A DNA stretch of 64,000 bases from Pusillimonas caeni (GTDB taxonomy: Bacteria; Pseudomonadota; Gammaproteobacteria; Burkholderiales; Burkholderiaceae_B). The position numbers and the translations under genes were made by a program. Location of the stretch: assembly GCF_003545815.1 (NCBI RefSeq), contig NZ_PDUW01000006.1:62001-126000 (forward strand), written 5' to 3'. The notes beneath the pieces were generated by a model. The model did not search any database and was not told the origin of the DNA. It was given only the letters and a program-made list of their open reading frames with translations. The number at the start of each line of letters is the position of its first letter. Positions within the stretch are counted from its first letter, which is position 1. This document shows, piece by piece, positions 57,146 to 64,000 of this stretch.

Positions 57146-57868
57146 TTAAATGGGGCCGATTGGATACTGTTGCTTCACCAGCTTTACCCACTCTTTTAAA
57201 TATAGTTGGTAAGCCTCTTCGTCCTTTTGCCAAATACGGTTTTCGGCCATTCCACGGATAATATTTAAAGACAGGTTCAAAATAGTTTTTGCCTGCTCTT
57301 CTGTATATCCGGCCTCCTGAAAAACCTGCAGCCATAAAGCGTTGGTGGTACGCCTGTAATGCAGCATTATGGGGCGAATGCTCGACATCAAATCAGGATC
57401 TGTTCGGGCGACCATAATGACTTCCAAGGCAGCCAGAAATGGCCATTCAAAATATACGCTAAGGCAGTCAGCGATAAAACCTTCGACGGGATTCTCTCGC
57501 GACTCGGGGCTTTTCGCCATACGCTGACCTCTTATGATGCATTCATCATAAACGACGGCCGTTGCGGCCAAGACTAGTTCAGCCTTGGTGGAATAATGGT
57601 GCGCCAAAGCGCCATTCGACAATCCCGCATTCTTAGCGACTTCTTTGGTAGTCAGTCCGTTGTACCCGCGACTCATTAAAACGTCGATGGTCGCGGACAA
57701 AAGACGCGCCTTTGCGTCCCGGCTGCGATCGCTTTGGGCACGCCGCTTACTTGCCCGCTCTTTTACGGATGGACGTGAATCAGCTTGCTTGTCGGTTTCT
57801 GCTTGCAAATCATTAGCGGAAACAAATGAAGATACGCCGTGAGGCTTGGTCGTTTTTCTCGCTGTCAT
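57146..57868 (-). CDS. TetR/AcrR-family regulator
   Basis: The protein has 240 residues. A 50-residue basic tail precedes the helix-turn-helix (LLSATIDVLMSRGYNGLTT, KEVAKNAGLSNGALAHHYSTK). It lies downstream of the binding-protein gene, beyond a terminator hairpin (57948-57976), and reads in the same direction. The likely target is the operator pair at 60307-60367. Codon use is AT-richer than in flanking genes. Confidence 0.9.
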   Translation of the reverse strand: MTARKTTKPHGVSSFVSANDLQAETDKQADSRPSVKERASKRRAQSDRSRDAKARLLSATIDVLMSRGYNGLTTKEVAKNAGLSNGALAHHYSTKAELVLAATAVVYDECIIRGQRMAKSPESRENPVEGFIADCLSVYFEWPFLAALEVIMVARTDPDLMSSIRPIMLHYRRTTNALWLQVFQEAGYTEEQAKTILNLSLNIIRGMAENRIWQKDEEAYQLYLKEWVKLVKQQYPIGPI

Positions 57869-57947
57869 CTTACTTGCCGCGCCACATCTGAATTATGCGT
57901 ACAGACCATTATATCTGCGTTGATCTTGCAAGACGTTCACAACTTAA

Positions 57948-57976
57948 GGGCCAAACAATACCGTATTGTTTGGCCC
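57948..57976 (-). terminator. hairpin after the binding-protein gene
   Basis: GGGCCAAACAATA (57948-57960) and TATTGTTTGGCCC (57964-57976) are perfect 13-bp arms with a 3-nt loop, 26 bp after the stop at 58003. Confidence 0.75.
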
Positions 57977-58002
57977 CGAAACCCATGCTCGTTTATTCCG
58001 CT

Positions 58003-59178
58003 TCAGCTTAATGGACACCGCTCATGATAGGCATCCTGATAATTCTCAAACGGCGTAGCGATTGTTTTTAAATTCAGTCGGCCCTTTCCGTCTTTTACGA
58101 CTTCCATGATATGCATGGCATGGATCGGAAAATGATTATTGCCGAACTTGAACTCGCCTCTAACAGAATCGAATTTTGCATTCTTCAATGCGCTCATGAA
58201 TGCCTTTTTATCGGCAACGTCACCATTTACCTCGGCAATCGCAGCGTCCAAAAGCTGCGCAGCGTCGTAACTCTGAGCCGCATAATTCGAAGGGATGCGC
58301 CCATATTCTCGTTCGAAATCTTCAACAAACTGTTTGCTTTGCTGATTGGGGAAATCCGGAGCCCAAAATCCGCCGCTGATCACACCAAGCGCCGTGTCGC
58401 CAATCGCGGGCAGCGTAAGCGCATCGACCACATAGGTGGTCAACAACGGGATCTTACCCATCAAACCCGCTTGTGAATACTGCTTGGCAAACGCAACGCC
58501 GAGCCCGCCCGGAAAGAAGGCGAATACCGCGTCCGGATTAGCTGCCGCAATTTGCGACAACTCCGCGGAGAAATCCATTTGAGTCAACGATGTATAGACT
58601 TCGTCAGCTAACGGCTCATCATAGTAGCGTTTGAAACCTTGAATCACATCTTTGCCGGCCTGGTAGTTAGGCGCCAGCGCGACAATATTTTTTATTCCTT
58701 GGTCTTTTGCGTATTTCCCGACAGCTTCCGCAGCTTGATCTCCTTGCCACGATGTTATGAACTGGTAAGGTGAACATTGTTCGCCGGCAACCTGGGATGG
58801 GCCGGCATTGGAACCTATAAGAAAGACGCCTTTATCGGTAATGTATTTATGAACGGCCATCATGATGTTCGAATGGGAAACGCCCGTAATGATTGGCACT
58901 TTTTCCCGCTCTACCAGTCGGCGGGCCACCTGCGTGCCAACGTCGGGCTTGAACTGGCTGTCCTCTGTAATCAACTCGATCTCGACCCCTCCAAGCTTCC
59001 CTTCGTTGCGCTTTAATAACAGCCTGAACCCGTCGAGCTGATCTTGGCCAACCCCCGCCGTAGCGCCAGTCAATTCCCCGATGAATCCGATCTTGATCGG
59101 CTCCTGGGCCATTGCAGCCATAGACATTGAAGCCGAAAGCGCACAAGCCACGAGTAAGTCGCGTAAGGCGTGCTTCAT
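58003..59178 (-). CDS. periplasmic substrate-binding protein, branched-chain amino acid type
   Basis: The protein has 391 residues with a signal peptide (MKHALRDLLVACALSASMSM, cleavage near AMAQEP). EPIKIGFIGELTGATAGVGQD and the two-lobed pattern identify a type I periplasmic binding protein (LivJ/K-like). No permease or ATPase genes are adjacent. It follows the Rieske oxygenase by 29 bp in the same operon, so an aromatic compound is a more likely ligand than an amino acid; this is inference. Confidence 0.88.
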   Translation of the reverse strand: MKHALRDLLVACALSASMSMAAMAQEPIKIGFIGELTGATAGVGQDQLDGFRLLLKRNEGKLGGVEIELITEDSQFKPDVGTQVARRLVEREKVPIITGVSHSNIMMAVHKYITDKGVFLIGSNAGPSQVAGEQCSPYQFITSWQGDQAAEAVGKYAKDQGIKNIVALAPNYQAGKDVIQGFKRYYDEPLADEVYTSLTQMDFSAELSQIAAANPDAVFAFFPGGLGVAFAKQYSQAGLMGKIPLLTTYVVDALTLPAIGDTALGVISGGFWAPDFPNQQSKQFVEDFEREYGRIPSNYAAQSYDAAQLLDAAIAEVNGDVADKKAFMSALKNAKFDSVRGEFKFGNNHFPIHAMHIMEVVKDGKGRLNLKTIATPFENYQDAYHERCPLS

Positions 59179-59207
59179 GTTTCTTCTCCTTAGTGGTGAG
59201 ACTACTT

Positions 59208-60272
59208 TTAGTCTGCAACAGCGGTGTTATTTATCGACGTTGATGCATTACTACGTTCTTCTTCCAGCATATGTTCGATGATCCTGCGCATGCGTACAGA
59301 ACCGGCGTCCACGCTTAAAAGGACTGGCTTCATCTCCCAAAAGTCCGCGCCGGTCAACGCCGCTTGCTGAGCCTCGAGGATCGGCTTGTCTTGCTCTTCG
59401 AAAGCAAAGCGTCTGAGTGCTTGGTATCTACGATCCTCGTCGGGACCGAGCGCCGTGGCCACGGGCATTGCAACAGCAAAATAGTAGTGCGTGGAATGCT
59501 CGGTCTCAGGGGTCAGAATGTGGACGCCGTAGTACCAGCCACGCTCTTCCTTTTGCCCTCCGACCCTATGAACACCGGTGTCCAACAGGAAACAGCTCGG
59601 AGCGGTCCATTTCATGTTTGTCCACATATCCACAGCTTGCCCATCCTGGCGATACAGGAGATCGAAAATGCCGGGAACCGAAATGTTGGGCATCCAGCGA
59701 TTGGCTTGCACCGCCCGTTCACTGCTTTCCACTACTTCCGCTGCTCCTGCCTGTTCAGGGCTTCCCAGATAACCGTCGTGCACATATGTGATGTGGCTCA
59801 AATCCATCAAGTTATCAGCCATCAATTGGTAATTCGCATTCATGTGCAAGTAGCCGCCGCTCGTTTTGTAGCCGGCTTGCGAATCGAGAACACCGTAGTC
59901 CGGGATGGCGGAGATATCGGGCTTCCCATCACCTAGCCAGATCCAGACGAAGGTGTGGCGCTCCACAGTCGGAAAGCTCTTGACTCGTGCAGCGGAGGGG
60001 ATTCTGCCATCGCCATGCGGATTATTTACGCAGCGTCCCGTACAGTCGAATTCCAACCCATGGTAGGCGCACTGGATTCTGCCATCGACAAGTTTGCCCA
60101 TATGCAGGGGAATAAACCTGTGGGGGCACCGGTCTTGCAAGGCCACCGTCTCACCTTCTTGCGTGCGATAGAAAACGACAGCCTCATCGAGGATTTGCCG
60201 GTGAAACAGTTCCCCCAATTTGACATCACTACTCCAACATGCGACATACCAAGCGTTTCTTATGAAGCTCAT
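59208..60272 (-). CDS. Rieske non-heme iron oxygenase, VanA-like
   Basis: The protein has 354 residues from the ATG at 60272, preceded by GAGGAGG. The Rieske cluster is bound by Cys49/His51 (DRCPHRFIPLHMGK) and Cys68/His71 (QCAYHGLEFD). The mononuclear iron ligands lie in ADNLMDLSHITYVHDG. This is the oxygenase component of a vanillate O-demethylase-type enzyme; no reductase gene is next to it. First gene of an operon with the binding protein. Confidence 0.88.
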   Translation of the reverse strand: MSFIRNAWYVACWSSDVKLGELFHRQILDEAVVFYRTQEGETVALQDRCPHRFIPLHMGKLVDGRIQCAYHGLEFDCTGRCVNNPHGDGRIPSAARVKSFPTVERHTFVWIWLGDGKPDISAIPDYGVLDSQAGYKTSGGYLHMNANYQLMADNLMDLSHITYVHDGYLGSPEQAGAAEVVESSERAVQANRWMPNISVPGIFDLLYRQDGQAVDMWTNMKWTAPSCFLLDTGVHRVGGQKEERGWYYGVHILTPETEHSTHYYFAVAMPVATALGPDEDRRYQALRRFAFEEQDKPILEAQQAALTGADFWEMKPVLLSVDAGSVRMRRIIEHMLEEERSNASTSINNTAVAD

Positions 60273-60306
60273 ACCCTCCTCCTCGAGACCATACGCATTC
60301 ACTAAC

Positions 60307-60367
60307 AAAACGGTCAACCTGTTTGTTTTACGGGTATACTTTTACATGAAGGTTGACCGGTTTGTTT
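60307..60367. promoter_or_regulatory. inverted operator pair upstream of the Rieske oxygenase
   Basis: GGTCAACC (60312-60319) and GGTTGACC (60351-60358) face each other, each flanked by AAAC/GTTTG. They lie 35-95 bp upstream of the oxygenase start and bracket a TATACC box read on the minus strand (in 60331-60345). TetR binding is inferred. Confidence 0.5.
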
Positions 60368-60542
60368 ATTCTCGCATACGCTTCTGAGCGAGACAACGGG
60401 TTTCTGAAGGAGAGACCCCCATACAAACCCGTATATACCCTACATATCAAGTACCGTTCAGCGGCCACCCCGAAGCCAAGCTATTCACCCTTCCGCAGGA
60501 CGATACACAGTCACGTCGCCTCAGAACGTGTAGCCTAGGGCA

Positions 60543-60914
60543 CTACTTCACCACTCGTATCGAGTCCACTTCGATTTCGGGCGGCCGGCGCAGGCCGGTG
60601 TCCACTTCTCCGTGTATCTCTACCTTGGTCTTCTCATCGACAGGCTCGCGCGGGAAATCGTCGTCGTCGATCTCGGCCACGATCTCGGCGGTGCCGTCCG
60701 AGAATATGTATTTTTCTTTGCCGATCTTGCGCAACAGCTGCCCTTGCATCGTGATCTGCTGATCGTCGGTCGGGTTGGCAAGTATCGCTGCCACGGTGTT
60801 TTGCGCGCGGCCGCCTTCGGTGGGGCCGGTGTACTGCGCGTAGGCCGGTGCGGCCGTGGCGCCGGCAAGCAGGGCGCCGATGAAGAACAGACGGGATTTC
60901 GATGGTGCGGACAT
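60543..60914 (-). CDS. second YgiW-like BOF-domain protein
   Basis: The protein has 123 residues. The ATG at 60914 has GGAGATC upstream. A signal peptide ends near APAYAQ; QYTGPTEGG repeats the YgiW mature start, and ITMQGQLLRKIGKEKYIFSD with AEIVAEIDDDDFP is the OB-fold core. It is divergent in sequence from the copy at 46675 and not linked to a two-component system. It is read with the same direction as the phosphoesterase gene upstream, 36 bp away. Confidence 0.85.
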   Translation of the reverse strand: MSAPSKSRLFFIGALLAGATAAPAYAQYTGPTEGGRAQNTVAAILANPTDDQQITMQGQLLRKIGKEKYIFSDGTAEIVAEIDDDDFPREPVDEKTKVEIHGEVDTGLRRPPEIEVDSIRVVK

Positions 60915-60950
60915 GTGATCTCCTGGTTCGAATCGATGCAAGGCTGCGCA

Positions 60951-61796
60951 TCAAGGGCGGGCGCCATTGGCCGTTAAATATTCTACCGTCGTGTCGAGCG
61001 TGCCATCCGGGTGCAGAAGCAACCATCGGTAAGCCGGGCCGGCGTCATCCAGCGCATATTCGCGGGTGCGAGGCGCAAACTGGAAAGCGGTCGAAGGAGA
61101 AGCCAGCACGCGGACCGGCGTATGCGCCGATGCATCCATGCCAGGGTGCCGGCCATCGAGTTCCTGGTGCACGTGCCCGCACAGCACGGCGCGCACCTGC
61201 TCGCAGCCTCCGATGCATTCGAACAGCGCGCTCGAGTCCTTCAGCATGTATTTGTCCAGCCACTGGCTGCGGACCGGCACGGGATGATGGTGCAGCACCA
61301 CCAGCACATGGTTCGTCGTGCTGTCCAGTGCTGTCCGCAATCTGTCGAGCCGCTCCGGCCCGAGGCGGCCGGCATCCTCGCCGGGCAAGGTGGAATCGAG
61401 CATGACGATGCGCCACGCCGGCGTGTCTATCCACTCGGGCACATGGCCGCGCCATACGTCGAACAGAACGGACGCACGATCGTGGTTGCCGGGCAGGCCG
61501 AAGACAGGCGCCTCGACTTCGTTCATGTACTGCTGAAATCGCATATAAGCAGAAGCTGCGCCGGTATCGGCGATGTCGCCGGTAGCCAGGACCAGATCGG
61601 GTTTCCGGGGTAGGCTGCGGGCCATGGCGCCGAGCACTTTGCGCAGGTTCCTGTCGGTGTCCACGCCCGCCACCGGGCTTCCGGCTGTTTCGGGCAGATG
61701 CAGATCCGTAATCTGCACCAGCAGCACGGCGCCTTCCGGAATGGCGGTCAGACGCACCGCGCTTTCCATTTTGATCTCTTTGTGAATTCGATTCAT
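60951..61796 (-). CDS. CpdA-like calcineurin-type metallophosphoesterase
   Basis: The protein has 281 residues (272 from an internal ATG at 61769 with a better ribosome site). The metallophosphoesterase motifs are in order: LVQITDLHLPE, VLATGDIADTG, FGLPGNHDRA, VVLHHHPVPV and AVLCGHVHQE. This fits the class III cyclic nucleotide phosphodiesterase family (CpdA); 3',5'-cAMP as substrate is inferred. Confidence 0.87.
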   Translation of the reverse strand: MNRIHKEIKMESAVRLTAIPEGAVLLVQITDLHLPETAGSPVAGVDTDRNLRKVLGAMARSLPRKPDLVLATGDIADTGAASAYMRFQQYMNEVEAPVFGLPGNHDRASVLFDVWRGHVPEWIDTPAWRIVMLDSTLPGEDAGRLGPERLDRLRTALDSTTNHVLVVLHHHPVPVRSQWLDKYMLKDSSALFECIGGCEQVRAVLCGHVHQELDGRHPGMDASAHTPVRVLASPSTAFQFAPRTREYALDDAGPAYRWLLLHPDGTLDTTVEYLTANGARP

Positions 61797-61931
61797 TCCG
61801 CCCGGACGCGGTCAGGACATGAGCGCGGCGCCCCGCGGCGATACCGCGCACTGCCGCCGAAACCCCGCCCGGCAAGGGCCGCCGCCCCAATGGAAGGCCG
61901 CCCCGACGGAATGAAAGTACGCCGGCGGACG

Positions 61932-62078
61932 CTAGGGCGCGCGACCGCTGATCAGGCGCACCAGCACCATGATGATGGCGACCACGATCAGGATGTGAAT
62001 GAAACCGCCGATCGTGTACGAGGTCACCAATCCGAGGAGCCAAAGAATCAACAGAATGACTGCAATGGTGTAAAGCAT
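61932..62078 (-). CDS. Lmo0937-family small membrane protein, 48 aa
   Basis: The protein reads MLYTIAVILLILWLLGL, then TSYTIGGFIHILIVVAII and ends LISGRAP. Two membrane helices with the central Gly-Gly match the Lmo0937 family, small stress-associated membrane proteins of unknown function. AAGGAAGATGCC precedes the ATG. Confidence 0.88.
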   Translation of the reverse strand: MLYTIAVILLILWLLGLVTSYTIGGFIHILIVVAIIMVLVRLISGRAP

Positions 62079-62413
62079 GGCATCTTCCTTTTTTGCGTTA
62101 TGGAAACATGAGGGTCTTTGCGGTCCCGCGATCGGTAATTTTTACCTGGCTAAATACTGAATTCGCGCCCGGGGTCCGCCCTACCCGATTTTCAAGCACT
62201 GTCTCCAGAGCCTTTAAAAGCTAAAGGAATCATGGAAACAGCGTCGTGGACTCAGTTGTTGCTTTCCTCCCTGTTGCCCGAAAAATCGCTGGTATTTGCG
62301 CAAGTGCCGTGCCTGCGCATCGCCCTGTGCACCTTTGCCGGCCATGACTCCGACGGCATGCTATTTGCTGTAGCTTCACCGACCTTCTTCGGTCTGTCAA
62401 ACAGGAGAATGCT
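62079..62413. other. intergenic region between divergent small envelope genes
   Basis: No gene is supported. It must hold the promoters of the Lmo0937-family gene (minus) and the PRC-barrel gene (plus); no consensus sigma-70 boxes stand out, so a stress sigma factor is possible. Confidence 0.4.
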
Positions 62414-63034
62414 ATGACTATGAAGAAAAAGCTGGCGATCGTCCTTTGCAGTATGCCTTTTGCCGTGGCGCCCATTGCCTATGCGCAAACAGGCGGCGCC
62501 ACCGAAGGGACAACCTCGCCTCAGTCGGGCAACCAAACCGACATGGGCACGGACGGCGCCCCGAATACCGGCGGCACGAGCGGCAGTGGTTCTTCAGACA
62601 CAGGCAGCAGTTCCAGCCCCACCACCACGCCTTCCACCAGCAGCGGTGCGAGCACCAGCGCTACGGACGACGCCGCCGCGAAACCGACGCCTGACGCGTC
62701 CTCCGGCGAAAGCTTCCAAGCCAAGCTGAAAGGGAAATCGGTCTATAACGAGAACGACGAGAAAGTAGGCGACATCAAAGATCTCGTGATGTCCTCGGAC
62801 GGCAAGGTCACCCACGTGATTTTGGGCGTAGGCGGCTTTGTCGGCGTGGGTGAACATCCCGTGGCCATCCCTTACGAAGAAATCAAGGAAAGCGGCGATA
62901 AACTGACCCTTCAGGGCTATACCAAGGATCAGTTGAAGGAAATGCCGGCTTACGAGTATCCGAAGGAAGAGCCGGCGCCGGCACCCGCCTCGTCGCCCAC
63001 TTCGCCCTCGGCGCCCATGGGCGCCACGCGCTGA
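62414..63034 (+). CDS. secreted PRC-barrel domain protein
   Basis: The protein has 206 residues. AGGAG precedes the ATG. A signal peptide ends near PIAYAQT, followed by about 70 residues of Ser/Thr/Gly linker, the PRC-barrel (GKSVYNENDEKVGDIKDLVM, VTHVILGVGGFVGVGEH, PVAIPYEEI) and a Pro-rich tail. The function is unknown; such proteins are often induced by osmotic or general stress. Confidence 0.87.
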   Translation: MTMKKKLAIVLCSMPFAVAPIAYAQTGGATEGTTSPQSGNQTDMGTDGAPNTGGTSGSGSSDTGSSSSPTTTPSTSSGASTSATDDAAAKPTPDASSGESFQAKLKGKSVYNENDEKVGDIKDLVMSSDGKVTHVILGVGGFVGVGEHPVAIPYEEIKESGDKLTLQGYTKDQLKEMPAYEYPKEEPAPAPASSPTSPSAPMGATR

Positions 63035-63173
63035 CAAGGCCCCGGACGCTAAACTAGGCCAGGGCCGGCCCTTACGGGCCGCCCTGCCTGTACCACGCAT
63101 CCGGCTTCTTCCGCACTTTTCAGAAGGCGTGATGGCGGGCGGCGCTTATTACATTGTTGACAGGAGCCTAATC

Positions 63174-63389
63174 ATGAATGATTCGGACACCAGGCCGGAC
63201 GAAGAACAAACGCCTTTCCCGACCAAGGACGACCATCCTGACTCGCCCAGCACCACTTCGCCTCCACAGGACAAGGACAAGAAGAAAAAGACGGAGGAAG
63301 AGCTGCTCGACGAGGGTCTGGACGAGACCTTTCCCGCCAGCGATCCCGTATCGATCGGCACGGAAAAACCCAAGAAAAAGTCCAGCTAA
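63174..63389 (+). CDS. small acidic disordered protein, 71 aa
   Basis: The ATG at 63174 has AGGAGCC upstream. The protein (MNDSDTRPDEEQTPFP) is almost entirely charged and Pro/Ser-rich, with one conserved-looking segment EELLDEGLDETFPASDPVSI that I have seen at the C-terminus of short proteobacterial stress-locus proteins. No known function. It is followed by the terminator at 63394-63433. Confidence 0.75.
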   Translation: MNDSDTRPDEEQTPFPTKDDHPDSPSTTSPPQDKDKKKKTEEELLDEGLDETFPASDPVSIGTEKPKKKSS

Positions 63390-63393
63390 AGAA

Positions 63394-63433
63394 AAACCCC
63401 TCGAATCGCCTTACAGGGCAATTCGAGGGGTTT
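63394..63433. terminator. bidirectional terminator
   Basis: AAACCCCTCGAAT (63394-63406) pairs perfectly with ATTCGAGGGGTTT (63421-63433) between two convergent genes. Confidence 0.85.
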
Positions 63434-63472
63434 GTTCGCTTCGCCCGATATCAGGCGCCGGGATGCGAACGC

Positions 63473-63616
63473 TTAGTCTTTATCGTTGCGCTCGGCAGTG
63501 GATTGCCGGTCGTCGTCGCGGCTGCTTTCGTTTTGGGCGCGCTTGGCATCGGGAGCTACCCAGTTAAGGGGCTCGATCACAAAAGGGGGTTTTTTCTGTG
63601 TCGGCTTTTTCGACAT
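63473..63616 (-). CDS. small basic protein of unknown function, 47 aa
   Basis: The ATG at 63616 follows GGAGAGTTCTACAT. The protein is MSKKPTQKKPPFVIEPLNW, then VAPDAKRAQNESS and an acidic tail. It is convergent with the acidic 71-residue protein across a strong terminator. I do not recognise a family. Confidence 0.55.
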   Translation of the reverse strand: MSKKPTQKKPPFVIEPLNWVAPDAKRAQNESSRDDDRQSTAERNDKD

Positions 63617-63775
63617 ATGTAGAACTCTCCTTGCTTGCACCGGCCGAACGCCCATGCGTTCGGCAACACTTGGCAGTATATCATATTATGTCAAGTATTT
63701 CCAGTATTTGCGTGCATCGCGCTCTCTTTTTACGCTATCATGCAGTAATATTTGCATAAACATTGACGAGAAAAC

Positions 63776-64000
63776 ATGGATGACCGCGTCCTTGCTTCAA
63801 TGGCCCGGTGGCCCGATCTGCCGGCCGTCCGAGGCTGGATGTCGCTTTCCGAGCAAGGCCAATGGCGCCTGCACCCCGCGGGCGATGCCTGGCAAGCGGG
63901 CCAGCCGTGCAAGCCGCCGCTGCCTTCGGGCGAGCCCATTGAAAACACACAGCTCCGCAACTTCATCGATCGCAATTATGCGTGCGACAACAAAGGGCGC
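63776..64000 (+). CDS. DUF2946-type protein, 3' end beyond the window
   Basis: The frame starts at the ATG at 63776 (MDDRVLASMARWPDLPAVRGW) and stays open through the last 75 codons (LSEQGQWRLHPAGDAW, LRNFIDRNYACDNKGR). The combination of RWPxVPAVxGWLSLxxxGxWRL is one I recall for DUF2946-annotated betaproteobacterial proteins. Function unknown. Confidence 0.65.
   Translation, partial: MDDRVLASMARWPDLPAVRGWMSLSEQGQWRLHPAGDAWQAGQPCKPPLPSGEPIENTQLRNFIDRNYACDNKGR

Overview
The window is high-GC betaproteobacterial DNA. Gene content and protein style (ESPR-type autotransporter, MobA/MobR, QseBC with YgiW, TPP-controlled thiC) point to Alcaligenaceae of the Bordetella/Achromobacter kind; this is an inference from protein recognition, not a database result.

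Positions 1-22376 are one end of an integrative and conjugative element of the ICEclc/PAGI-2/PFGI-1 family. Read from the chromosome junction inward the order is: an 18-bp match to the 3' end of tRNA-Gly (22359-22376), an outward promoter resembling ICEclc Pcirc, a DUF305 membrane protein, an unknown protein, and then the leftward core operon alpA - parA - shi-like (HicA-like fold) - parB - DUF2857 - STY4528-type replication protein - TIGR03761 - DUF3158/InrR - ssb - topB. Cargo follows: a CDF transporter, a broken sterol desaturase, cadR, and the cadA-lspA-small Cys-rich protein operon for Cd/Pb/Zn resistance. Last come small family-specific unknown genes, ending in a DUF3085 gene cut by the window edge. 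The integrase and the intact tRNA-Gly should lie outside the window to the left. The replication gene carries iteron-like palindromes and a perfect DnaA box, and a recurring palindrome (TCCCCWGGGGA) marks three intergenic spots near the par genes.

From 22377 onward the DNA is chromosomal. Two strong terminators insulate the junction. Next come a Vat/CatB-like acyltransferase, a CopG regulator with a PHB-depolymerase-type esterase, YaiI, an M23 peptidase, the mobA-mobR pair for 3-hydroxybenzoate, a preQ1-I riboswitch in front of a YhhQ queuosine-precursor transporter, an AadA-like nucleotidyltransferase, a PanB-like enzyme, an SDR, a MetE-like protein, a YdeI/DUF1905 protein and an EamA transporter.

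The 36.2-47.1 kb part holds a 2255-residue autotransporter, an AraC regulator upstream of it, and a qseB-qseC-ygiW cluster. The 47.1-56.9 kb part holds an ABC exporter, an MFS transporter, a cupin, a LysR regulator, a DsbA-NhaA fusion, thiC behind a TPP riboswitch and a NADAR-like protein. A tRNA-Cys gene at 57039 is followed by a visibly AT-richer module (TetR, branched-chain-type binding protein, Rieske oxygenase). The window closes with a second YgiW-like protein, a CpdA-like phosphoesterase, and several small envelope/stress proteins.
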